From the NCBI GenBank assembly GCA_947565635.1, contig CANOGU010000001.1:1-64000 (forward strand): 64,000 nt of DNA, given 5' to 3'. The notes below the pieces were generated by a model. That model ran no database searches and was not told the origin of the DNA. It worked only from the letters and a program-made list of their open reading frames with translations. Made by a program: the position numbers and the translations under genes. Below are positions 17,890 through 29,449 of this stretch, one piece after another. This DNA comes from an uncultured Lactobacillus sp. (GTDB lineage: Bacteria > Bacillota > Bacilli > Lactobacillales > Lactobacillaceae). Positions within the stretch are counted from its first letter, which is position 1; each line of letters begins with the position of its first letter.

Positions 17890-18600
17890 ATGTCAAAACT
17901 AGATGCTCAAAGTATTATTAATTATATTGGAAATGCTCCTAAAAAAACGCCAGTCAAAGTTTATCTTAAAGGAGAGTTGGAAAATATTGACTTTCCAGAA
18001 GAGATTCAAGATTTTGTCAATGCTAAAAGTGGTGTGATTTTTGGAGATTGGCAAGTAGTAAAAGAATTTTTAGCAAACCATTCGCAAGAGATTGAAGATT
18101 ATCATGTCGAAAACGATGCCCGTAATTCTGCTGTACCTTTACTTGATTTAAAAGAAATCAACGCTCGTATTGAACCAGGCGCTTTGATTAGAGATCAGGT
18201 CGTAATCGGTAATAATGCCGTAATTATGATGGGAGCGGTGATTAATATTGGTGCTGAAATTGGTGCTGATTCTATGATTGATATGGGTGCTGTCTTAGGA
18301 GGGCGTGCTATTGTAGGAAAGCATTGCCACGTGGGTGCTAATGCAGTTTTAGCAGGCGTAATTGAACCTGCTTCTGCGGAACCAGTAAGAATTGATGATA
18401 ATGTTTTAATTGGTGCTAATGCAGTAGTAATTGAAGGGGTCCATGTTGGTGAAGGTGCAGTAATTGCGGCGGGGGCAATTGTAACTCATGATGTAGCTCC
18501 TTATACTGTGGTAGCAGGTGTGCCAGCTAAAGTTATTAAAAAAGTTGATCAAAAAACCGAAAGCAAAACTGGTTTAGAAGATAATTTAAGAAAGATATAG
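17890..18600 (+). CDS. dapD: 2,3,4,5-tetrahydropyridine-2,6-dicarboxylate N-acetyltransferase
   Basis: 236 residues, called dapH in the Bacillus scheme. Acetylates tetrahydrodipicolinate in the acetyl branch of the DAP pathway. An N-terminal domain of about 90 residues precedes a left-handed beta-helix of hexapeptide repeats (about 98-215: [19 protein letters not shown] through [20 protein letters not shown]). Length matches the acetyl (not succinyl) type. The next gene begins 2 bp after its stop. Confidence 0.95.
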   Translation: MSKLDAQSIINYIGNAPKKTPVKVYLKGELENIDFPEEIQDFVNAKSGVIFGDWQVVKEFLANHSQEIEDYHVENDARNSAVPLLDLKEINARIEPGALIRDQVVIGNNAVIMMGAVINIGAEIGADSMIDMGAVLGGRAIVGKHCHVGANAVLAGVIEPASAEPVRIDDNVLIGANAVVIEGVHVGEGAVIAAGAIVTHDVAPYTVVAGVPAKVIKKVDQKTESKTGLEDNLRKI

Positions 18601-18602
18601 CA

Positions 18603-19751
18603 ATGATTTTAACAGAAAAAGAACTCATTCAGATTAGACGTCATTTACATCAAATTCCAGAATTAGCTCTTAAAGAATTTAAAACTCATGATTATCTTTT
18701 AAATACTATCAGGGGCTTTAATCAAGATTATTTAAAAATCGAAGTACCACAATCACTTCCAACTGCCATTTTAGTATTAGTAAAAGGTAAAAATCCTCAA
18801 AGAACTATTGGTTATCGCGCAGATATTGATGCTTTACCTGTCAATGAAAAAACTAATCTTCCGTATGCTTCTAAAAATCCTAATGTAATGCATGCGTGCG
18901 GACATGATATTCATATGACAGTTGCTTTAGGACTTTTAAATTATTTTAGTGAAAATCAACCTCAAGATAATTTGTTGTTTTTCTTTCAACCAGCCGAAGA
19001 AAGTGAAAGCGGCGGCAAACAAGCATATGAAAAAGGAATTTTTCATGATGAATTTAAACCGGATGAATTTTATGGTTTACATGACAATCCAGCTTTGCCA
19101 GCAGGGGCAATTGGTTGTCGAATGGGGACTTTGTTTGCCGGAACCACTGAGGTAAATATTGATATTACTGGTAAAAGTGGTCATGCTGCTTTTCCGCAAA
19201 ATGCCAATGATACGGTTGTGGCAGCAGCTAGTTTAATTATGCAAATTCAAACTATTATTTCTAGAAGTATCGATCCTATTCAAAGTGGGGTAGTAACTTT
19301 AGGAAAAATAGAAGCGGGTACAATTCGAAACGTAATCGCAGGCCATGCCAGAATTGAGGGAACAATTCGTGGATTAACTCAAAAAATGATTGTTCAAATT
19401 GATCAACGCTTAAAAGATATCTGTGAAGGTATTGCTCGTAGCTATAATTTGGACGTTGAATTGCAGCTGAATCAAGGAGGCTATTGGCCTGTTGAAAATA
19501 ATCCTGAATTAACTAAGCAATTTATCTCGTATATGAAAAATAATCCCCAAGTCAACTATGTTGAAACAGCGCCAGCAATGACGGGAGAAGATTTTGGATT
19601 TTTATTAGCTAAATTCCCTGGAGTGATGTTTTGGTTAGGAGTAGAAGATAACTCCGAACTTCATTCGGCAACGTTAACACCTAATGAAAGCAGTATTATG
19701 CGAGGTATAGAAGCTATTAAAGGATTCTTGATTTATAGAATGGAGAAATAA
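18603..19751 (+). CDS. dapL: N-acetyldiaminopimelate deacetylase (M20 family)
   Basis: 382 residues. Removes the acetyl group from N-acetyl-LL-DAP. M20 amidohydrolase pattern: H-A-C-G-H-D-I-H, with metal ligands, and the [11 protein letters not shown] segment with the catalytic Glu pair. The dimerisation domain around [10 protein letters not shown] and the C-terminal SELHSAT follow. Placement between the acetyltransferase and dapA in a DAP operon makes this specific function much more likely than a hippurate-type hydrolase. Confidence 0.93.
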   Translation: MILTEKELIQIRRHLHQIPELALKEFKTHDYLLNTIRGFNQDYLKIEVPQSLPTAILVLVKGKNPQRTIGYRADIDALPVNEKTNLPYASKNPNVMHACGHDIHMTVALGLLNYFSENQPQDNLLFFFQPAEESESGGKQAYEKGIFHDEFKPDEFYGLHDNPALPAGAIGCRMGTLFAGTTEVNIDITGKSGHAAFPQNANDTVVAAASLIMQIQTIISRSIDPIQSGVVTLGKIEAGTIRNVIAGHARIEGTIRGLTQKMIVQIDQRLKDICEGIARSYNLDVELQLNQGGYWPVENNPELTKQFISYMKNNPQVNYVETAPAMTGEDFGFLLAKFPGVMFWLGVEDNSELHSATLTPNESSIMRGIEAIKGFLIYRMEK

Positions 19752-19753
19752 AA

Positions 19754-20692
19754 TTGACAAGATTAATTGATACTGATTTATTAACGGCACTTGTAACTCC
19801 TTTTGATGAAAATGAAGAAATCGATTATGACAGTTTAAAGAAGCTAACTAATTATTTGATTAGTCAAGGGACCAATGGTTTTGTTATTGGGGGAACAACT
19901 GGTGAGACACCAACTTTATCTCATGATGAAAAAATTGAGCTCTATACTAAATTTGGTGAAATTGTAAATGGCCGTGTTCCAGTCATTGCCGGAACTGGAA
20001 GCAATAACACCGCTGAAACAATTGCATTTACTAATGAAGTAGCAAAAATTAAAGGAATTGATTATGCCTTAGTTGTTGTTCCTCCTTATAACAAGCCGAA
20101 TCAGCGTAGTATGGTAGCTCACTTTACTGCAGTAGCCGAGAATGTTGATCTTCCAATTTTGATTTATAACATTCCAGGACGTGTTGGCGTCAAAATGAAT
20201 CAAGAAACAGTGGTTCAACTCTCTCACATTGAAAATATTAAAGGAATTAAGCAATGTGCCAGCCTAGAGGAATTGGAATACATTATTGATCATAAGGATA
20301 ATGATTTCCAAGTCTTTACCGGTGAAGATAGTCAAGCTTTAACTGCGCGTTTGCTTGGGGCAAATGGTGTTGTATCAGTAGCTTCCCACATTTATTCTAA
20401 GCAAATGCGTGAAATGTACGATGATTTGTACGCTGGAAACTATCCTGAGGCTGCTCGCTTGCAACGATGGTTAACTCCAAGAATGGCTGCATTATTTATG
20501 TATCCATCCCCATCACCAGTTAAGGCAGTTTTGAATGCTCAGGGATTTAAGACTGGTGGTTGTCGTTTGCCATTAGTAAGTTTAAATGAAGAAGAAAAAG
20601 TAACCTTAGCACAACATTTGGGCTTAAAAGACGATGCTTTAATGCACGAATTACCACTAGATTTAGGAAAAGAAGTGGAAGAAAATGACTAA
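19754..20692 (+). CDS. dapA: 4-hydroxy-tetrahydrodipicolinate synthase
   Basis: 312 residues. Condenses pyruvate with aspartate semialdehyde. (beta/alpha)8 barrel with [16 protein letters not shown]138 and the Schiff-base lysine K166 in G-I-K-Q-C. The start is TTG at 19754, preceded by GGAG inside the end of dapL; no ATG gives the right N-terminus. Ends in an 8-bp overlap with dapB. Confidence 0.95.
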   Translation: MTRLIDTDLLTALVTPFDENEEIDYDSLKKLTNYLISQGTNGFVIGGTTGETPTLSHDEKIELYTKFGEIVNGRVPVIAGTGSNNTAETIAFTNEVAKIKGIDYALVVVPPYNKPNQRSMVAHFTAVAENVDLPILIYNIPGRVGVKMNQETVVQLSHIENIKGIKQCASLEELEYIIDHKDNDFQVFTGEDSQALTARLLGANGVVSVASHIYSKQMREMYDDLYAGNYPEAARLQRWLTPRMAALFMYPSPSPVKAVLNAQGFKTGGCRLPLVSLNEEEKVTLAQHLGLKDDALMHELPLDLGKEVEEND

Positions 20693-21464
20693 AAAAGTTT
20701 TAATTGCTGGTTTTGCGGGTGCCATGGGGCAAAAAGTAGTTAACTTAGTAAATAACATGGCCGATTTTGAAATTGTAGCAGGTCTTAGTCCCCATGCTAA
20801 TCATGATCCTGAAGAATATCATCTTCCTAAGAGTGCTCAAATTTTTAATCAATTGAGCGATATTCCTGAAAATATTGCCGATATTTGGATTGACTTCACT
20901 ACTCCTAATGCAGTTTATGAAAATGTAAAATATGCAATTCTGCATCATATTTCGCCGATCGTGGGAACGACTGGTTTAAGTGATGAACAAGTGACAGAAC
21001 TAAAGGACTTAGCCCAAAAAGAAAAAGTAGGAGGGATAATTGCTTCTAATTTTGGAATGTCTGCGGTCTTACTGATGAAATTTGCAAAAGAAGCTGCCAA
21101 ATACTTTCCAGATGTTGAAATTATTGAAATGCACCATGCGGATAAGAAAGATGCCCCCTCTGGAACGGCTTTAAGCACGGCAAAATTAATTGCAGAAAAT
21201 CGTCCCAAACATGAAAGTGCTCCTAATGAAGTTGAAAGCTTAGCTCATGTTCGTGGTGGTGATTATGAAGGAATTAAGATCCATTCGGTTCGTCTTCCAG
21301 GTTACATTGCTCATGAACAAGTTTTGTTCGGCGGTAACGGAGAAGCTTTGACTATTCGACAAGATTCGTTTGATCGTGAATCATTTATGAGCGGAGTTAA
21401 AGTAGCACTTGAAAAAGTTGATTCTTTACATGAATTGATAGTTGGATTAGAAAATATTTTATAG
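20685..21464 (+). CDS. dapB: 4-hydroxy-tetrahydrodipicolinate reductase
   Basis: 259 residues. NAD(P)H-dependent reduction in the DAP pathway. The N-terminal nucleotide fold reads [11 protein letters not shown]; the substrate motif [13 protein letters not shown] is complete. Overlaps dapA by 8 bp, translationally coupled. Confidence 0.96.
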   Translation: MTKKVLIAGFAGAMGQKVVNLVNNMADFEIVAGLSPHANHDPEEYHLPKSAQIFNQLSDIPENIADIWIDFTTPNAVYENVKYAILHHISPIVGTTGLSDEQVTELKDLAQKEKVGGIIASNFGMSAVLLMKFAKEAAKYFPDVEIIEMHHADKKDAPSGTALSTAKLIAENRPKHESAPNEVESLAHVRGGDYEGIKIHSVRLPGYIAHEQVLFGGNGEALTIRQDSFDRESFMSGVKVALEKVDSLHELIVGLENIL

Positions 21465-21479
21465 ATTGTGAGGCCTAAA

Positions 21480-22661
21480 ATGCCAGAATTAGCTGATAAT
21501 CTTCATTTTAGTGAAAAGGTTGAAAATTTAAAGCCATCAGGAATTCGGATTTTTGATAATAAAGTTTCAGAAATTCCCAACATTATTAAGTTGACTTTAG
21601 GTGAACCAGATTTAAATACACCTGAACATGTAAAAAAGGCGGCTGTTAAAAGTATTGAGGAAAATGACTCTCATTATGCCCCTCAAAAAGGAAAGAAAGA
21701 GCTTTTGGAGGCTATTAGTTGTTTTTTAGACAAAATCATTCACGTTAAATATGACCCTAAGAGTGAAATTGTAGCTACAGTGGGAGCTACAGAAGCAATT
21801 AATGCCGCTATTTTTGCTTTATTTAATCCCGAAGATAAAATTTTAGTCCCTACACCTGTTTTTTCACTTTATTGGCCAGTTGCTAATTTAGCTGGTGTTC
21901 AATATTCTTTAGTGAATACAGCAAGCGATGACTTTAAACTTACTGCCGAAAAATTGGAAGAGGTAGTAAAAAATGATCCGACTATTAAAGGGGTAATTCT
22001 CAACTATCCGACTAATCCAACTGGAGTTGAATATAGTCATGAAGAAATCAAGCAACTGGCTAAAATAGTCGAAAAATACAATCTTTACGTGATTACTGAT
22101 GAAATTTATAGTTCATTAACTTATGGTGTTGAGCATTATTCAATTGCTACTGAGATTCCAGAGAGAACTTTATATATTTCTGGTTTATCCAAGTCTCACG
22201 CAATGACGGGTTACCGTTTAGGCTATATTGCTGGACCAAAAAAGGTAATGGATCAAATTAGTAAGGTTCATGGCTTAATGGTTACTACCACTACTGATTC
22301 CTCTCAAGCAGCGGCGATTGAGGCACTTACTAATGGAATTAACGATTCAGAAGAATATAAAAAGATTTATCAAAAAAGGCGTGATTTTGTAGTAAATGAA
22401 TTAAGTAAAATGGGCGTTGAATTTGTTAATCCCCAAGGTGCATTTTATATTTTTGCAAAAATTCCAGAAAAATATGGCACCGATGATATGCAATTCGCAC
22501 TAGATTTAGCTTTTAAGAAAAAAGTTGGGGTTACTCCAGGAAGTGCATTTGGACCTGGTGGAGAAGGTTACATTAGATTATCCTATGCTTCATCAGATGA
22601 GGCTTTGCAAGTTGCGTTAAAGAGAATTGGGGAGTTTTTAAAAGAAGGTAATGAAGAATGA
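21480..22661 (+). CDS. patA: N-acetyl-LL-diaminopimelate aminotransferase (PatA-like, class I/II)
   Basis: 393 residues. PLP enzyme expected to transaminate N-acetyl-2-amino-6-oxopimelate, the only step otherwise missing from this operon. Fold-type I pattern: [19 protein letters not shown] and the PLP lysine in [14 protein letters not shown] at 21468 is in frame, but ATG at 21480 follows GTGAGG at good spacing and is preferred. Overlaps asd by 4 bp (ATGA). Family alone would allow other amino acid substrates; the operon settles the call. Confidence 0.9.
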   Translation: MPELADNLHFSEKVENLKPSGIRIFDNKVSEIPNIIKLTLGEPDLNTPEHVKKAAVKSIEENDSHYAPQKGKKELLEAISCFLDKIIHVKYDPKSEIVATVGATEAINAAIFALFNPEDKILVPTPVFSLYWPVANLAGVQYSLVNTASDDFKLTAEKLEEVVKNDPTIKGVILNYPTNPTGVEYSHEEIKQLAKIVEKYNLYVITDEIYSSLTYGVEHYSIATEIPERTLYISGLSKSHAMTGYRLGYIAGPKKVMDQISKVHGLMVTTTTDSSQAAAIEALTNGINDSEEYKKIYQKRRDFVVNELSKMGVEFVNPQGAFYIFAKIPEKYGTDDMQFALDLAFKKKVGVTPGSAFGPGGEGYIRLSYASSDEALQVALKRIGEFLKEGNEE

Positions 22662-23716
22662 GTAAGGAATATAATGTTGCAATTTTAGGTGCTACTGGTG
22701 CAGTTGGGAGAAGAATGATTGACCAATTAGCTAAGTCAACGATTCCGGTTAAAAGCGTGAAGCTGCTTGCTTCATCACGTTCAGCGGGCACGCATCTTAA
22801 GTTTCGGGATCAAGATTTAGTCGTTGAAGAAACTACTCCGAATTCTTTTAATGGGATTGATTTAGTGTTATCTTCAGCTGGCGGTAGTGTATCAAAGAAG
22901 TTTTTGCCAGAAGCAGTTAAAAGAGGGGCCGTTTGTGTAGATAACACCAGTGCGTTTAGAATGGATGAAGATGTGCCTTTAGTCGTTCCAGAAGTTAATC
23001 CGGAAGCTTTAAAGAATCATCATGGCATTATTGCTAATCCAAATTGTTCCACTATTCAGATGGTGATGGCGCTAGAACCAGTTCGCCGAAAGTTTGGCTT
23101 AAAGCAAATTATTGTTTCAACTTATCAAGCTGCGTCTGGTGCAGGCCAAGCCGCAATCGATGAACTTAAGAAAGAATCGCAAGATTATTTAGATGGTAAG
23201 AACATGCAAGAAGATGCCAAGATTTTGCCAACTAAAGGTGATAAAAAGCATTATCCTTTAGCATTTAATTTACTTCCTCAAATTGATGTTTTAGAAGATA
23301 GTGGTTATTCTCATGAAGAATGGAAAATGATTCACGAGACTAAGAAGATTATGCTCAATGATATGAATTCTAAGGATATTAAGGTTACTGCAACTTGTGT
23401 GCGTGTACCGGTTCCAATCGCTCATGGGGAAAGTGTTTATTTCACTGTAGAAGATGAATCAGCTACTGCGCAAGATATTATGGATGTGATTGCGGATTTC
23501 CCAGGGGATGTATTACAAGACGATATTAAAAATCAAATTTATCCTCAACCAATTAATGCAGAAGGTTCACGCGATACCTTTGTTGGAAGAATTCGTCCTG
23601 ATTATGAAAACAAGGGAGCCTTTAATATGTGGGTTGTCTCCGATAACTTATTAAAAGGCGCTGCTTGGAATACTGTAGAAAATGCAGAGTATTTGGTAAA
23701 GATGGGTTTGATTTAG
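22658..23716 (+). CDS. asd: Aspartate-semialdehyde dehydrogenase
   Basis: 352 residues. Reduces aspartyl phosphate (from LysC) to aspartate semialdehyde, feeding Dap[11 protein letters not shown] nucleotide loop at 11-20, catalytic C130 in N-P-N-C-S-T, and the active-site region [15 protein letters not shown]. Last gene of the lysine operon, followed by a terminator. Asd also serves threonine/methionine synthesis; its place under lysine control suggests DAP/lysine is the main use here. Confidence 0.96.
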   Translation: MSKEYNVAILGATGAVGRRMIDQLAKSTIPVKSVKLLASSRSAGTHLKFRDQDLVVEETTPNSFNGIDLVLSSAGGSVSKKFLPEAVKRGAVCVDNTSAFRMDEDVPLVVPEVNPEALKNHHGIIANPNCSTIQMVMALEPVRRKFGLKQIIVSTYQAASGAGQAAIDELKKESQDYLDGKNMQEDAKILPTKGDKKHYPLAFNLLPQIDVLEDSGYSHEEWKMIHETKKIMLNDMNSKDIKVTATCVRVPVPIAHGESVYFTVEDESATAQDIMDVIADFPGDVLQDDIKNQIYPQPINAEGSRDTFVGRIRPDYENKGAFNMWVVSDNLLKGAAWNTVENAEYLVKMGLI

Positions 23717-23753
23717 TAAAAAAGAGATTGATTTTAAATCAACCTCTTTTTTA
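23717..23753 (+). terminator. Terminator of the lysA-asd operon
   Basis: AAAAAAGAG(a)TTGATTT / AAATCAA(c)CTCTTTTTT stem, with A-run before and T-run after. Confidence 0.88.
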
Positions 23754-24048
23754 TATATGTAAATATTTTTCATCATTTTAGGCCTCCACCGACTCTTTAA
23801 ACAAGAAGATAAGGCATCGCGGGAATGAAATTACCTCATTTGTATCTTAGCACTAAAATAACTAGATTCATGAACAGGGAAAATTATGCAGCCAATAAAA
23901 TTTACTTGTTATTAGAATAGGGCTAAGAACTTCTAATCAAAAGTCAAGACTAAAATTATAGCTTTAATAGGATTAATATTATCTATATGTTGTATGTTAG
24001 CTAGAGCTGATAACACTAAATATAGAATGATAAAAGGTGAGGATTTAC
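23754..24048 (+). other. Intergenic region before the SUF operon
   Basis: About 295 bp with no complete gene. It must contain the suf promoter, but I see no convincing -35/-10 pair. A short unstarted frame at about 23938-24048 reads KVKTKIIALIGLILSICCML, resembling a signal or membrane segment, and runs into sufC out of frame. It may be a gene remnant or chance. Confidence 0.4.
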
Positions 24049-24843
24049 ATGGCTACGTTAGAAATTAAAGATTTACATGTTGAAGTTGAGGATAAGGATA
24101 AGAAGAGTAAAAAAAAGATCCTTAAAGGTGTGAATTTAAGTTTGAAAACTGGCGAGATTCACGCAATTATGGGGCCTAATGGAACCGGGAAATCTACTTT
24201 ATCTGAAACAATTATGGGAAATCCCCGCTACCATGTTACTCAAGGAGATATTCTGTTAAATAATGAAAGCATTGTTGAAATGCCCGTAGATGAGCGAGCT
24301 CGTAAGGGGCTATTTCTAGCAATGCAATATCCAGCAGAGGTACCTGGTGTAACTAATGCAGAATTTTTACGTGCTGCAATTAATGCTTGTCGACCAAAAG
24401 ATGATCCAATATCAGTGATGACTTTCTTGAATGAATTGGATAAGAATCTTGATTTGTTAGATATGAATGAGGCCATGACTGAACGATATCTTAATGAAGG
24501 ATTTTCAGGCGGAGAAAAGAAACGTAATGAAATTTTACAGATGCTAATGATTAAACCAAGTTTTGGAATTTTAGATGAAATTGATTCTGGCCTTGATATT
24601 GATGCATTACGAGTAGTATCGCGTGGAGTTAATGCAATGCGAGGAGATAAATTTGGTGCTTTAATGATAACGCACTATCAACGTTTACTTGATTACATCG
24701 TTCCAGATGTTGTACATGTCATGATGGATGGACGAGTTGTAAAAGATGGAGGTCCTGATTTAGCTAAGAAGCTTGAACAAGAGGGATATGCAGGTTTACG
24801 GGATGAACTTGGTTTAGATATTAAATTAGTTGATGAGAATTAG
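24049..24843 (+). CDS. sufC: Fe-S cluster assembly ATPase SufC
   Basis: 264 residues. Cytosolic ABC-type ATPase of the SufBCD scaffold. Walker A G-P-N-G-T-G-K-S-T; signature F-S-G-G-E-K-K-R-N-E, the SufC variant of LSGGQ; Walker B F-G-I-L-D-E-I-D-S-G-L-D. ATG at 24049 with GGTGAGG six bases before is preferred to the GTG twelve bases upstream. First gene of a tight SUF operon. Confidence 0.95.
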   Translation: MATLEIKDLHVEVEDKDKKSKKKILKGVNLSLKTGEIHAIMGPNGTGKSTLSETIMGNPRYHVTQGDILLNNESIVEMPVDERARKGLFLAMQYPAEVPGVTNAEFLRAAINACRPKDDPISVMTFLNELDKNLDLLDMNEAMTERYLNEGFSGGEKKRNEILQMLMIKPSFGILDEIDSGLDIDALRVVSRGVNAMRGDKFGALMITHYQRLLDYIVPDVVHVMMDGRVVKDGGPDLAKKLEQEGYAGLRDELGLDIKLVDEN

Positions 24844-24852
24844 GAGAGTTTT

Positions 24853-26058
24853 ATGCTAACTAAAGAAAATTTGCTTAATTTTTCTCATAAAAATAATGAA
24901 TCCTCATGGTTAACTGATTTAAGAATTAAATCCTTTGAAAGACTAGAAGAACTTGATTATCCTAAAATGCAGCGATTCTCGTATCAAGATTGGCCTTTGA
25001 TTAAAAAGGAAGATTTTTCTTGGTCTAATCAAGCTGACTTTTCTTTAAAAGAGGAGCAGAAACTTTTAGAAAAGAAAGGTATTATCTTAACCGATATTTT
25101 TACAGCAAGTAAAAAATATCCCGAACTTGTGCAGTCAACTTTAGGGTCAGTAATTAAACATAATGAAGATAAATTAACTGCCTATCATTATGCCTACTTA
25201 AATTCTGGACTTTTCCTCTATATTCCTAAAGATATTATCTTAACCGAACCGATTACAATTTCTTTAAGCCCAACTCAAGATACCTATATTTCTCACCTTT
25301 TAATCGTTGCCGATAATAATAGTAAAGTAAAATTTTTAGAAGAAATTCAAGATAAAGAGAAAAAAGCTAGTTCAGCAAGTTTAATGGTTGAGCTTATAGC
25401 ACGCCCAGGGAGTCATATTGAATTCTCTTCACTTGATGAACTTAGCCAAGACACAACCCTTTACTTTAATCGTCGAGCAAAAATTGAAAAAGATGCCCAT
25501 GTTGAATGGGCAATTGCTTTTATGAACGATTGCAATACACTGGGAGATCTTGATTCTGAGTTAGTTGGGGAAGGAAGCTTTGCAGATTCTAAGGCAATCG
25601 CAGTTACAACTGCTAACCAAAAAGTGGGAATTAATAATCGCGTAACTAATCGTGGTCCGCACTCAACTGGATTAATTAATCAACGTGGGGTCTTACTAGA
25701 AAATTCCAGGTTGATCTTCAATGGAATTGGTCAAATTGTGCATGGTGCACATGGCTCAAAAGCTGATCAACAAAATAGAGTCCTAATGATGTCGGATGAA
25801 GCTCATGGGGATGCTAATCCATTACTTTTAATTGATGAAAATGACGTTATTGCAGCTCATGCTGCTAGTGTTGGTCCAGTTGATAAAGTCCAAATGAACT
25901 ATTTAATGAGTCGAGGAATTCCTTACGATCAGGCACAAAGATTAGTTATACGTGGCTTTTTAGGTGCAGTTTTAGATGCAATTCCAAATAAAGATGTTCG
26001 CAGAAAAATGATTGATATTCTAGAGAGAAAACTGATCGATGGCCAAATTAAACACTGA
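24853..26058 (+). CDS. sufD: Fe-S cluster assembly protein SufD
   Basis: 401 residues. Beta-helix partner of SufB in the SufBC2D scaffold. The C-terminal core with RGVLLENSRLIFNGIGQIVHGAHGSKADQQNRVL, ENDVIAAHAASVGPVD and LMSRGIP is typical. The N-terminal half is more divergent, as usual for SufD. The 3' end overlaps sufS by 20 bp. Confidence 0.94.
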   Translation: MLTKENLLNFSHKNNESSWLTDLRIKSFERLEELDYPKMQRFSYQDWPLIKKEDFSWSNQADFSLKEEQKLLEKKGIILTDIFTASKKYPELVQSTLGSVIKHNEDKLTAYHYAYLNSGLFLYIPKDIILTEPITISLSPTQDTYISHLLIVADNNSKVKFLEEIQDKEKKASSASLMVELIARPGSHIEFSSLDELSQDTTLYFNRRAKIEKDAHVEWAIAFMNDCNTLGDLDSELVGEGSFADSKAIAVTTANQKVGINNRVTNRGPHSTGLINQRGVLLENSRLIFNGIGQIVHGAHGSKADQQNRVLMMSDEAHGDANPLLLIDENDVIAAHAASVGPVDKVQMNYLMSRGIPYDQAQRLVIRGFLGAVLDAIPNKDVRRKMIDILERKLIDGQIKH

Positions 26059-27277
26059 AAAAATAAAGCAGGATTTTCCAATTTTTAATCAAAAGATTAA
26101 TGATGAAACTCTTGTTTATCTAGATAATGCTGCAACTAGCCAAATACCGAAGTTTGTTGAAGAAAAAGTTAGAGATTTTAATGAAAAAGAACGTGCAAAT
26201 GTCCATCGCGGAGTCCATGCATTAGGCTTAAGAGCTACTAATCAATATGAATCAAGCCGTCAAAAGGTGGCTAATTTTATTGGCGCAAATAATGCTAAAG
26301 AAGTTATTTTTACTTCTGGATGTACTGATAGTTTAAATTTAGTTGCAGCTAGCTTCGGTGAACAAAATATTCAGGCAGGGGATGAGATCCTAGTCTCAAT
26401 TATGGAACACCATAGTAATCTTTTGCCTTGGCAGCAACTTGCTAAAAGAAAACAGGCTAAGTTAAACTTTATTGAAATAAATTCAGATGGCTTACTTGAT
26501 ATTGAAAATTTAAAAAGTAAAATCAGCTCAAAAACTAAAATTGTTGCCTTGACGCATGTAAGCAATGTTTTGGGCACAATTAATCCAATTAAGGAGCTTA
26601 CTGATCTAGCTCATGAAAAAGGAGCAATTGTTGTAGTTGATGGTGCACAAGCAGTTGGACATTTTCCAATTGATGTAGCTGAATTAAATGTAGATTTTTA
26701 TGCTTTTTCTGGCCATAAAATGTTTGCTCCGACAGGAATTGGTGTTTTATATGGAAAAAAAGATCTCTTAGATAAAATGCCACCTTATCGTTTGGGTGGT
26801 GAAATGATTGCTAATGTAACTAGAGAAGGAGCAACATGGGCAGAAGTACCATATAAATTTGAAGCTGGTACACCAAATATTGCTGGTGCCATTGGACTTG
26901 GAGCAGCAATTGATTATCTGCAGTCTCTAGACTTTGAGCTTATTCAAAAACATGAACAGGAATTGACAAGTTATGCCTTAGAAAAGCTTAAAAATGTTTT
27001 AGGATTAACAATCTATGGTCCACAAAAAAGTAATGGTCGCATTGGAGTAATATCTTTTAATTTAAAGAATATTCATCCCCATGACTTAGCAACTGCACTA
27101 GATTTGGACGGAATTGAAGTTCGTGCTGGCCATCATTGTGCTCAGCCTCTAATGGCTAGCCTTAATACGGAGTCAACTGTTCGAGCTAGTTTATCTATTT
27201 ATAATACTAAAGATGATATTGATAAATTAGTAAGTTCTCTCCACGAAGCAAAGGAGTTTTTCAGTGAGTTTAGATAA
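26039..27277 (+). CDS. sufS: Cysteine desulfurase SufS
   Basis: 412 residues. PLP enzyme releasing sulfur from cysteine for cluster assembly. PLP lysine in F-S-G-H-K-M-F; catalytic Cys in V-R-A-G-H-H-C-A-Q-P, group II type; N-terminal V-Y-L-D-N-A-A-T-S. Starts inside the end of sufD and overlaps sufU by 14 bp; transfers sulfur to SufU. Confidence 0.96.
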   Translation: MAKLNTEKIKQDFPIFNQKINDETLVYLDNAATSQIPKFVEEKVRDFNEKERANVHRGVHALGLRATNQYESSRQKVANFIGANNAKEVIFTSGCTDSLNLVAASFGEQNIQAGDEILVSIMEHHSNLLPWQQLAKRKQAKLNFIEINSDGLLDIENLKSKISSKTKIVALTHVSNVLGTINPIKELTDLAHEKGAIVVVDGAQAVGHFPIDVAELNVDFYAFSGHKMFAPTGIGVLYGKKDLLDKMPPYRLGGEMIANVTREGATWAEVPYKFEAGTPNIAGAIGLGAAIDYLQSLDFELIQKHEQELTSYALEKLKNVLGLTIYGPQKSNGRIGVISFNLKNIHPHDLATALDLDGIEVRAGHHCAQPLMASLNTESTVRASLSIYNTKDDIDKLVSSLHEAKEFFSEFR

Positions 27278-27722
27278 ATTAAGAAGTTTATATAAAGCTG
27301 TAATTTTAGATCATGCTCAAATGCCGCGAAATTATGGACAACTAACTGATTTTAGTCATGAAACTACTGTATATAATCCAAGTTGCGGTGATAAAATTCA
27401 TCTGACAATTTTGATTGAAAATAATAAAATTAAAAAAATTGCTTTTAACGGCGAAGGGTGCACAATCAGTAAAGCGTCTGCCAGTATGATGACAGACTTG
27501 GTAAAAGGAAAAAGTATCAAAGAGGCAATTGAGCTTTCACAGCTATTTTCAAACTTAGCAGCCAACAAGAAAAGCGACACTTTAAAATTAGAACAATTAG
27601 GAGATGCTCAAGTATTAGTAAATATTATGCAATTTCCTGCCCGAATCAAATGCGCTACTTTAGCATGGTGGGGACTAGATCGAGCATTACTTGGTAAAGA
27701 AAAGGAAGAAGAAAATGACTAA
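27264..27722 (+). CDS. sufU: SufU sulfur-transfer protein
   Basis: 152 residues. Zn-dependent sulfur acceptor for SufS in Gram-positives. The three Cys are present: C41 in N-P-S-C-G-D, C66 in G-E-G-C and C130 in R-I-K-C-A, with D43. The GTG start is supported by AAGGAG ten bases upstream. Overlaps sufB by 8 bp. Confidence 0.94.
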   Translation: MSLDKLRSLYKAVILDHAQMPRNYGQLTDFSHETTVYNPSCGDKIHLTILIENNKIKKIAFNGEGCTISKASASMMTDLVKGKSIKEAIELSQLFSNLAANKKSDTLKLEQLGDAQVLVNIMQFPARIKCATLAWWGLDRALLGKEKEEEND

Positions 27723-29118
27723 AGCAGAGGATATAGTTAAAGACGAAGATTATCAGTTCGGCTTTCACGATAATGTAGAACCGAAATTTTCAACTGGTCG
27801 TGGCTTAACAGAAGAAGTAGTTCGACAAATTTCAGCAGAAAAACATGAACCTAAATGGATGCTAGATTATCGTTTAAAAGCTTTTCATATTTATGAAAAA
27901 ATGCCAATGCCAGATTTTGGTCCCGATCTTTCAGGGCTTGATCTAGATAATATGCTTTATTATCAAAAAATGACCGGTAAGAAATATCGTGATTGGAAGG
28001 ATGTACCACAAGATATTAAGGATACTTTTGAGCGACTTGGTGTACCGCAAGCAGAGCGAAAATACTTAGCGGGTTCGGCTGCCCAATATGAATCGGAAAT
28101 GGTTTATCATAAAATGAAAGAACAATTTGATAAACTAGGGATCATCTTCACTGATACGGATACAGCTTTGCAGGAGTATCCTGATTTATTCAAAAAATAC
28201 TTTGGTAAGTTAGTTCCAATTGATTCAAATAAATTTTCTGCCTTAAACTGTGCTGTTTGGTCAGGAGGAACTTTTATTTATGTGCCAAAAGGAGTGCAAG
28301 TTCCAACACCAGTTCAGGCATATTTTAGATTAAATGCAGAAAATTCAGGCCAGTTTGAAAGAACTTTGATCATTGTTGATGAGGACGCGCATCTTGATTA
28401 TGTTGAAGGATGTACTGCTCCGCAATATTCTTCAGATTCTTTACATGCGGCAGTTGTTGAAGTAAATGTCTTAGATAATGCATATTGTCGTTATACTACA
28501 ATTCAAAACTGGTCTGATAACGTCTATAGTCTAGAAACAAAGCGTGCAGTTGCTGGAAAGCATGCAACTATGGAATGGGTAGACGGTAATTTAGGTGCGA
28601 AAGTTACCATGAAATATCCAAGTGTCTATTTAAACGGTGAAGGTGCTCGCGGTACTATGCTTTCAATTGCAGTTGCCCATCACGGTATTCACCAAGATTC
28701 TGGAGCTGGAATGTTTCATAATGCTCCTAATACTTCTAGCTCAATTGTGTCCAAGTCAATTGCCAAGGGCGGTGGGTCAACAGATTATCGCGGTAGTGTT
28801 AAGTTTTCTAAAAAATCAGATGGCTCAAAGGCACACGTGGAATGTGACACGATTATTATGGATGATATGTCTTCTTCTGATACGATCCCAACTAATGCTA
28901 TTGAAAATTCAAATGTAGCGATGGAACATGAAGCCACAGTTTCTAAAATTTCTGAAGACCAGCTGTATTATTTAGAAAGTCGTGGCATCCCAGAAAGAAA
29001 AGCAACTGAAATGATTATTATGGGCTTTGTTGAACCCTTTACTAAGCAATTACCAATGGAATATGCAGTCGAACTTAATCGCTTGATTAGCTTCCAAATG
29101 GAAGGAGCAATTGGATAG
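27715..29118 (+). CDS. sufB: Fe-S cluster assembly protein SufB
   Basis: 467 residues. Main scaffold subunit. Hallmarks: [40 protein letters not shown] and [23 protein letters not shown] at 27715 with AAAGGAAGAAG ahead is preferred over a TTG 24 bases upstream. The start lies inside the end of sufU; the stop overlaps the GTG of the next gene by one base. Confidence 0.95.
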   Translation: MTKAEDIVKDEDYQFGFHDNVEPKFSTGRGLTEEVVRQISAEKHEPKWMLDYRLKAFHIYEKMPMPDFGPDLSGLDLDNMLYYQKMTGKKYRDWKDVPQDIKDTFERLGVPQAERKYLAGSAAQYESEMVYHKMKEQFDKLGIIFTDTDTALQEYPDLFKKYFGKLVPIDSNKFSALNCAVWSGGTFIYVPKGVQVPTPVQAYFRLNAENSGQFERTLIIVDEDAHLDYVEGCTAPQYSSDSLHAAVVEVNVLDNAYCRYTTIQNWSDNVYSLETKRAVAGKHATMEWVDGNLGAKVTMKYPSVYLNGEGARGTMLSIAVAHHGIHQDSGAGMFHNAPNTSSSIVSKSIAKGGGSTDYRGSVKFSKKSDGSKAHVECDTIIMDDMSSSDTIPTNAIENSNVAMEHEATVSKISEDQLYYLESRGIPERKATEMIIMGFVEPFTKQLPMEYAVELNRLISFQMEGAIG

Positions 29119-29441
29119 TGCTAGAAATAGAGAAATTATCTAATACCGAAAAGGAAGTTTACCAAGCCTTAAAAAAAGTAATTGATCCAGAACTTCAGGT
29201 TAACATCGTTGATTTAGGATTAATTTATGGTATTGAAGTAAGCGAGACAAAATGTCAGATTACGATGACTTTAACGATTATGGGATGTCCTCTAAGTGAG
29301 TGGTTAGATCACGAAATTACTAAAGCTGCCAAAAGTGTTGATGAAGTTGATGAGTGCCAAATTAAACTCGTTTGGTATCCGCAATGGAATCCAAGTATGA
29401 TGTCTAGAGTGGCCCGGATGACCCTTGGAATTCATGGATAG
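29118..29441 (+). CDS. sufT: SufT-like / MIP18 (DUF59) family protein
   Basis: 107 residues. DUF59 core with D-P-E-L-Q-V-N-I-V-D-L-G-L-I-Y and M-T-L-T-I-M-G-C-P-L, including the conserved Cys. Family members help mature or deliver Fe-S clusters. GTG start overlaps the sufB stop, so it belongs to the operon. Other DUF59 proteins (PaaD, MIP18) have different partners, but context favours SufT. Confidence 0.85.
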   Translation: MLEIEKLSNTEKEVYQALKKVIDPELQVNIVDLGLIYGIEVSETKCQITMTLTIMGCPLSEWLDHEITKAAKSVDEVDECQIKLVWYPQWNPSMMSRVARMTLGIHG

Positions 29442-29449
29442 GGGTAAAG

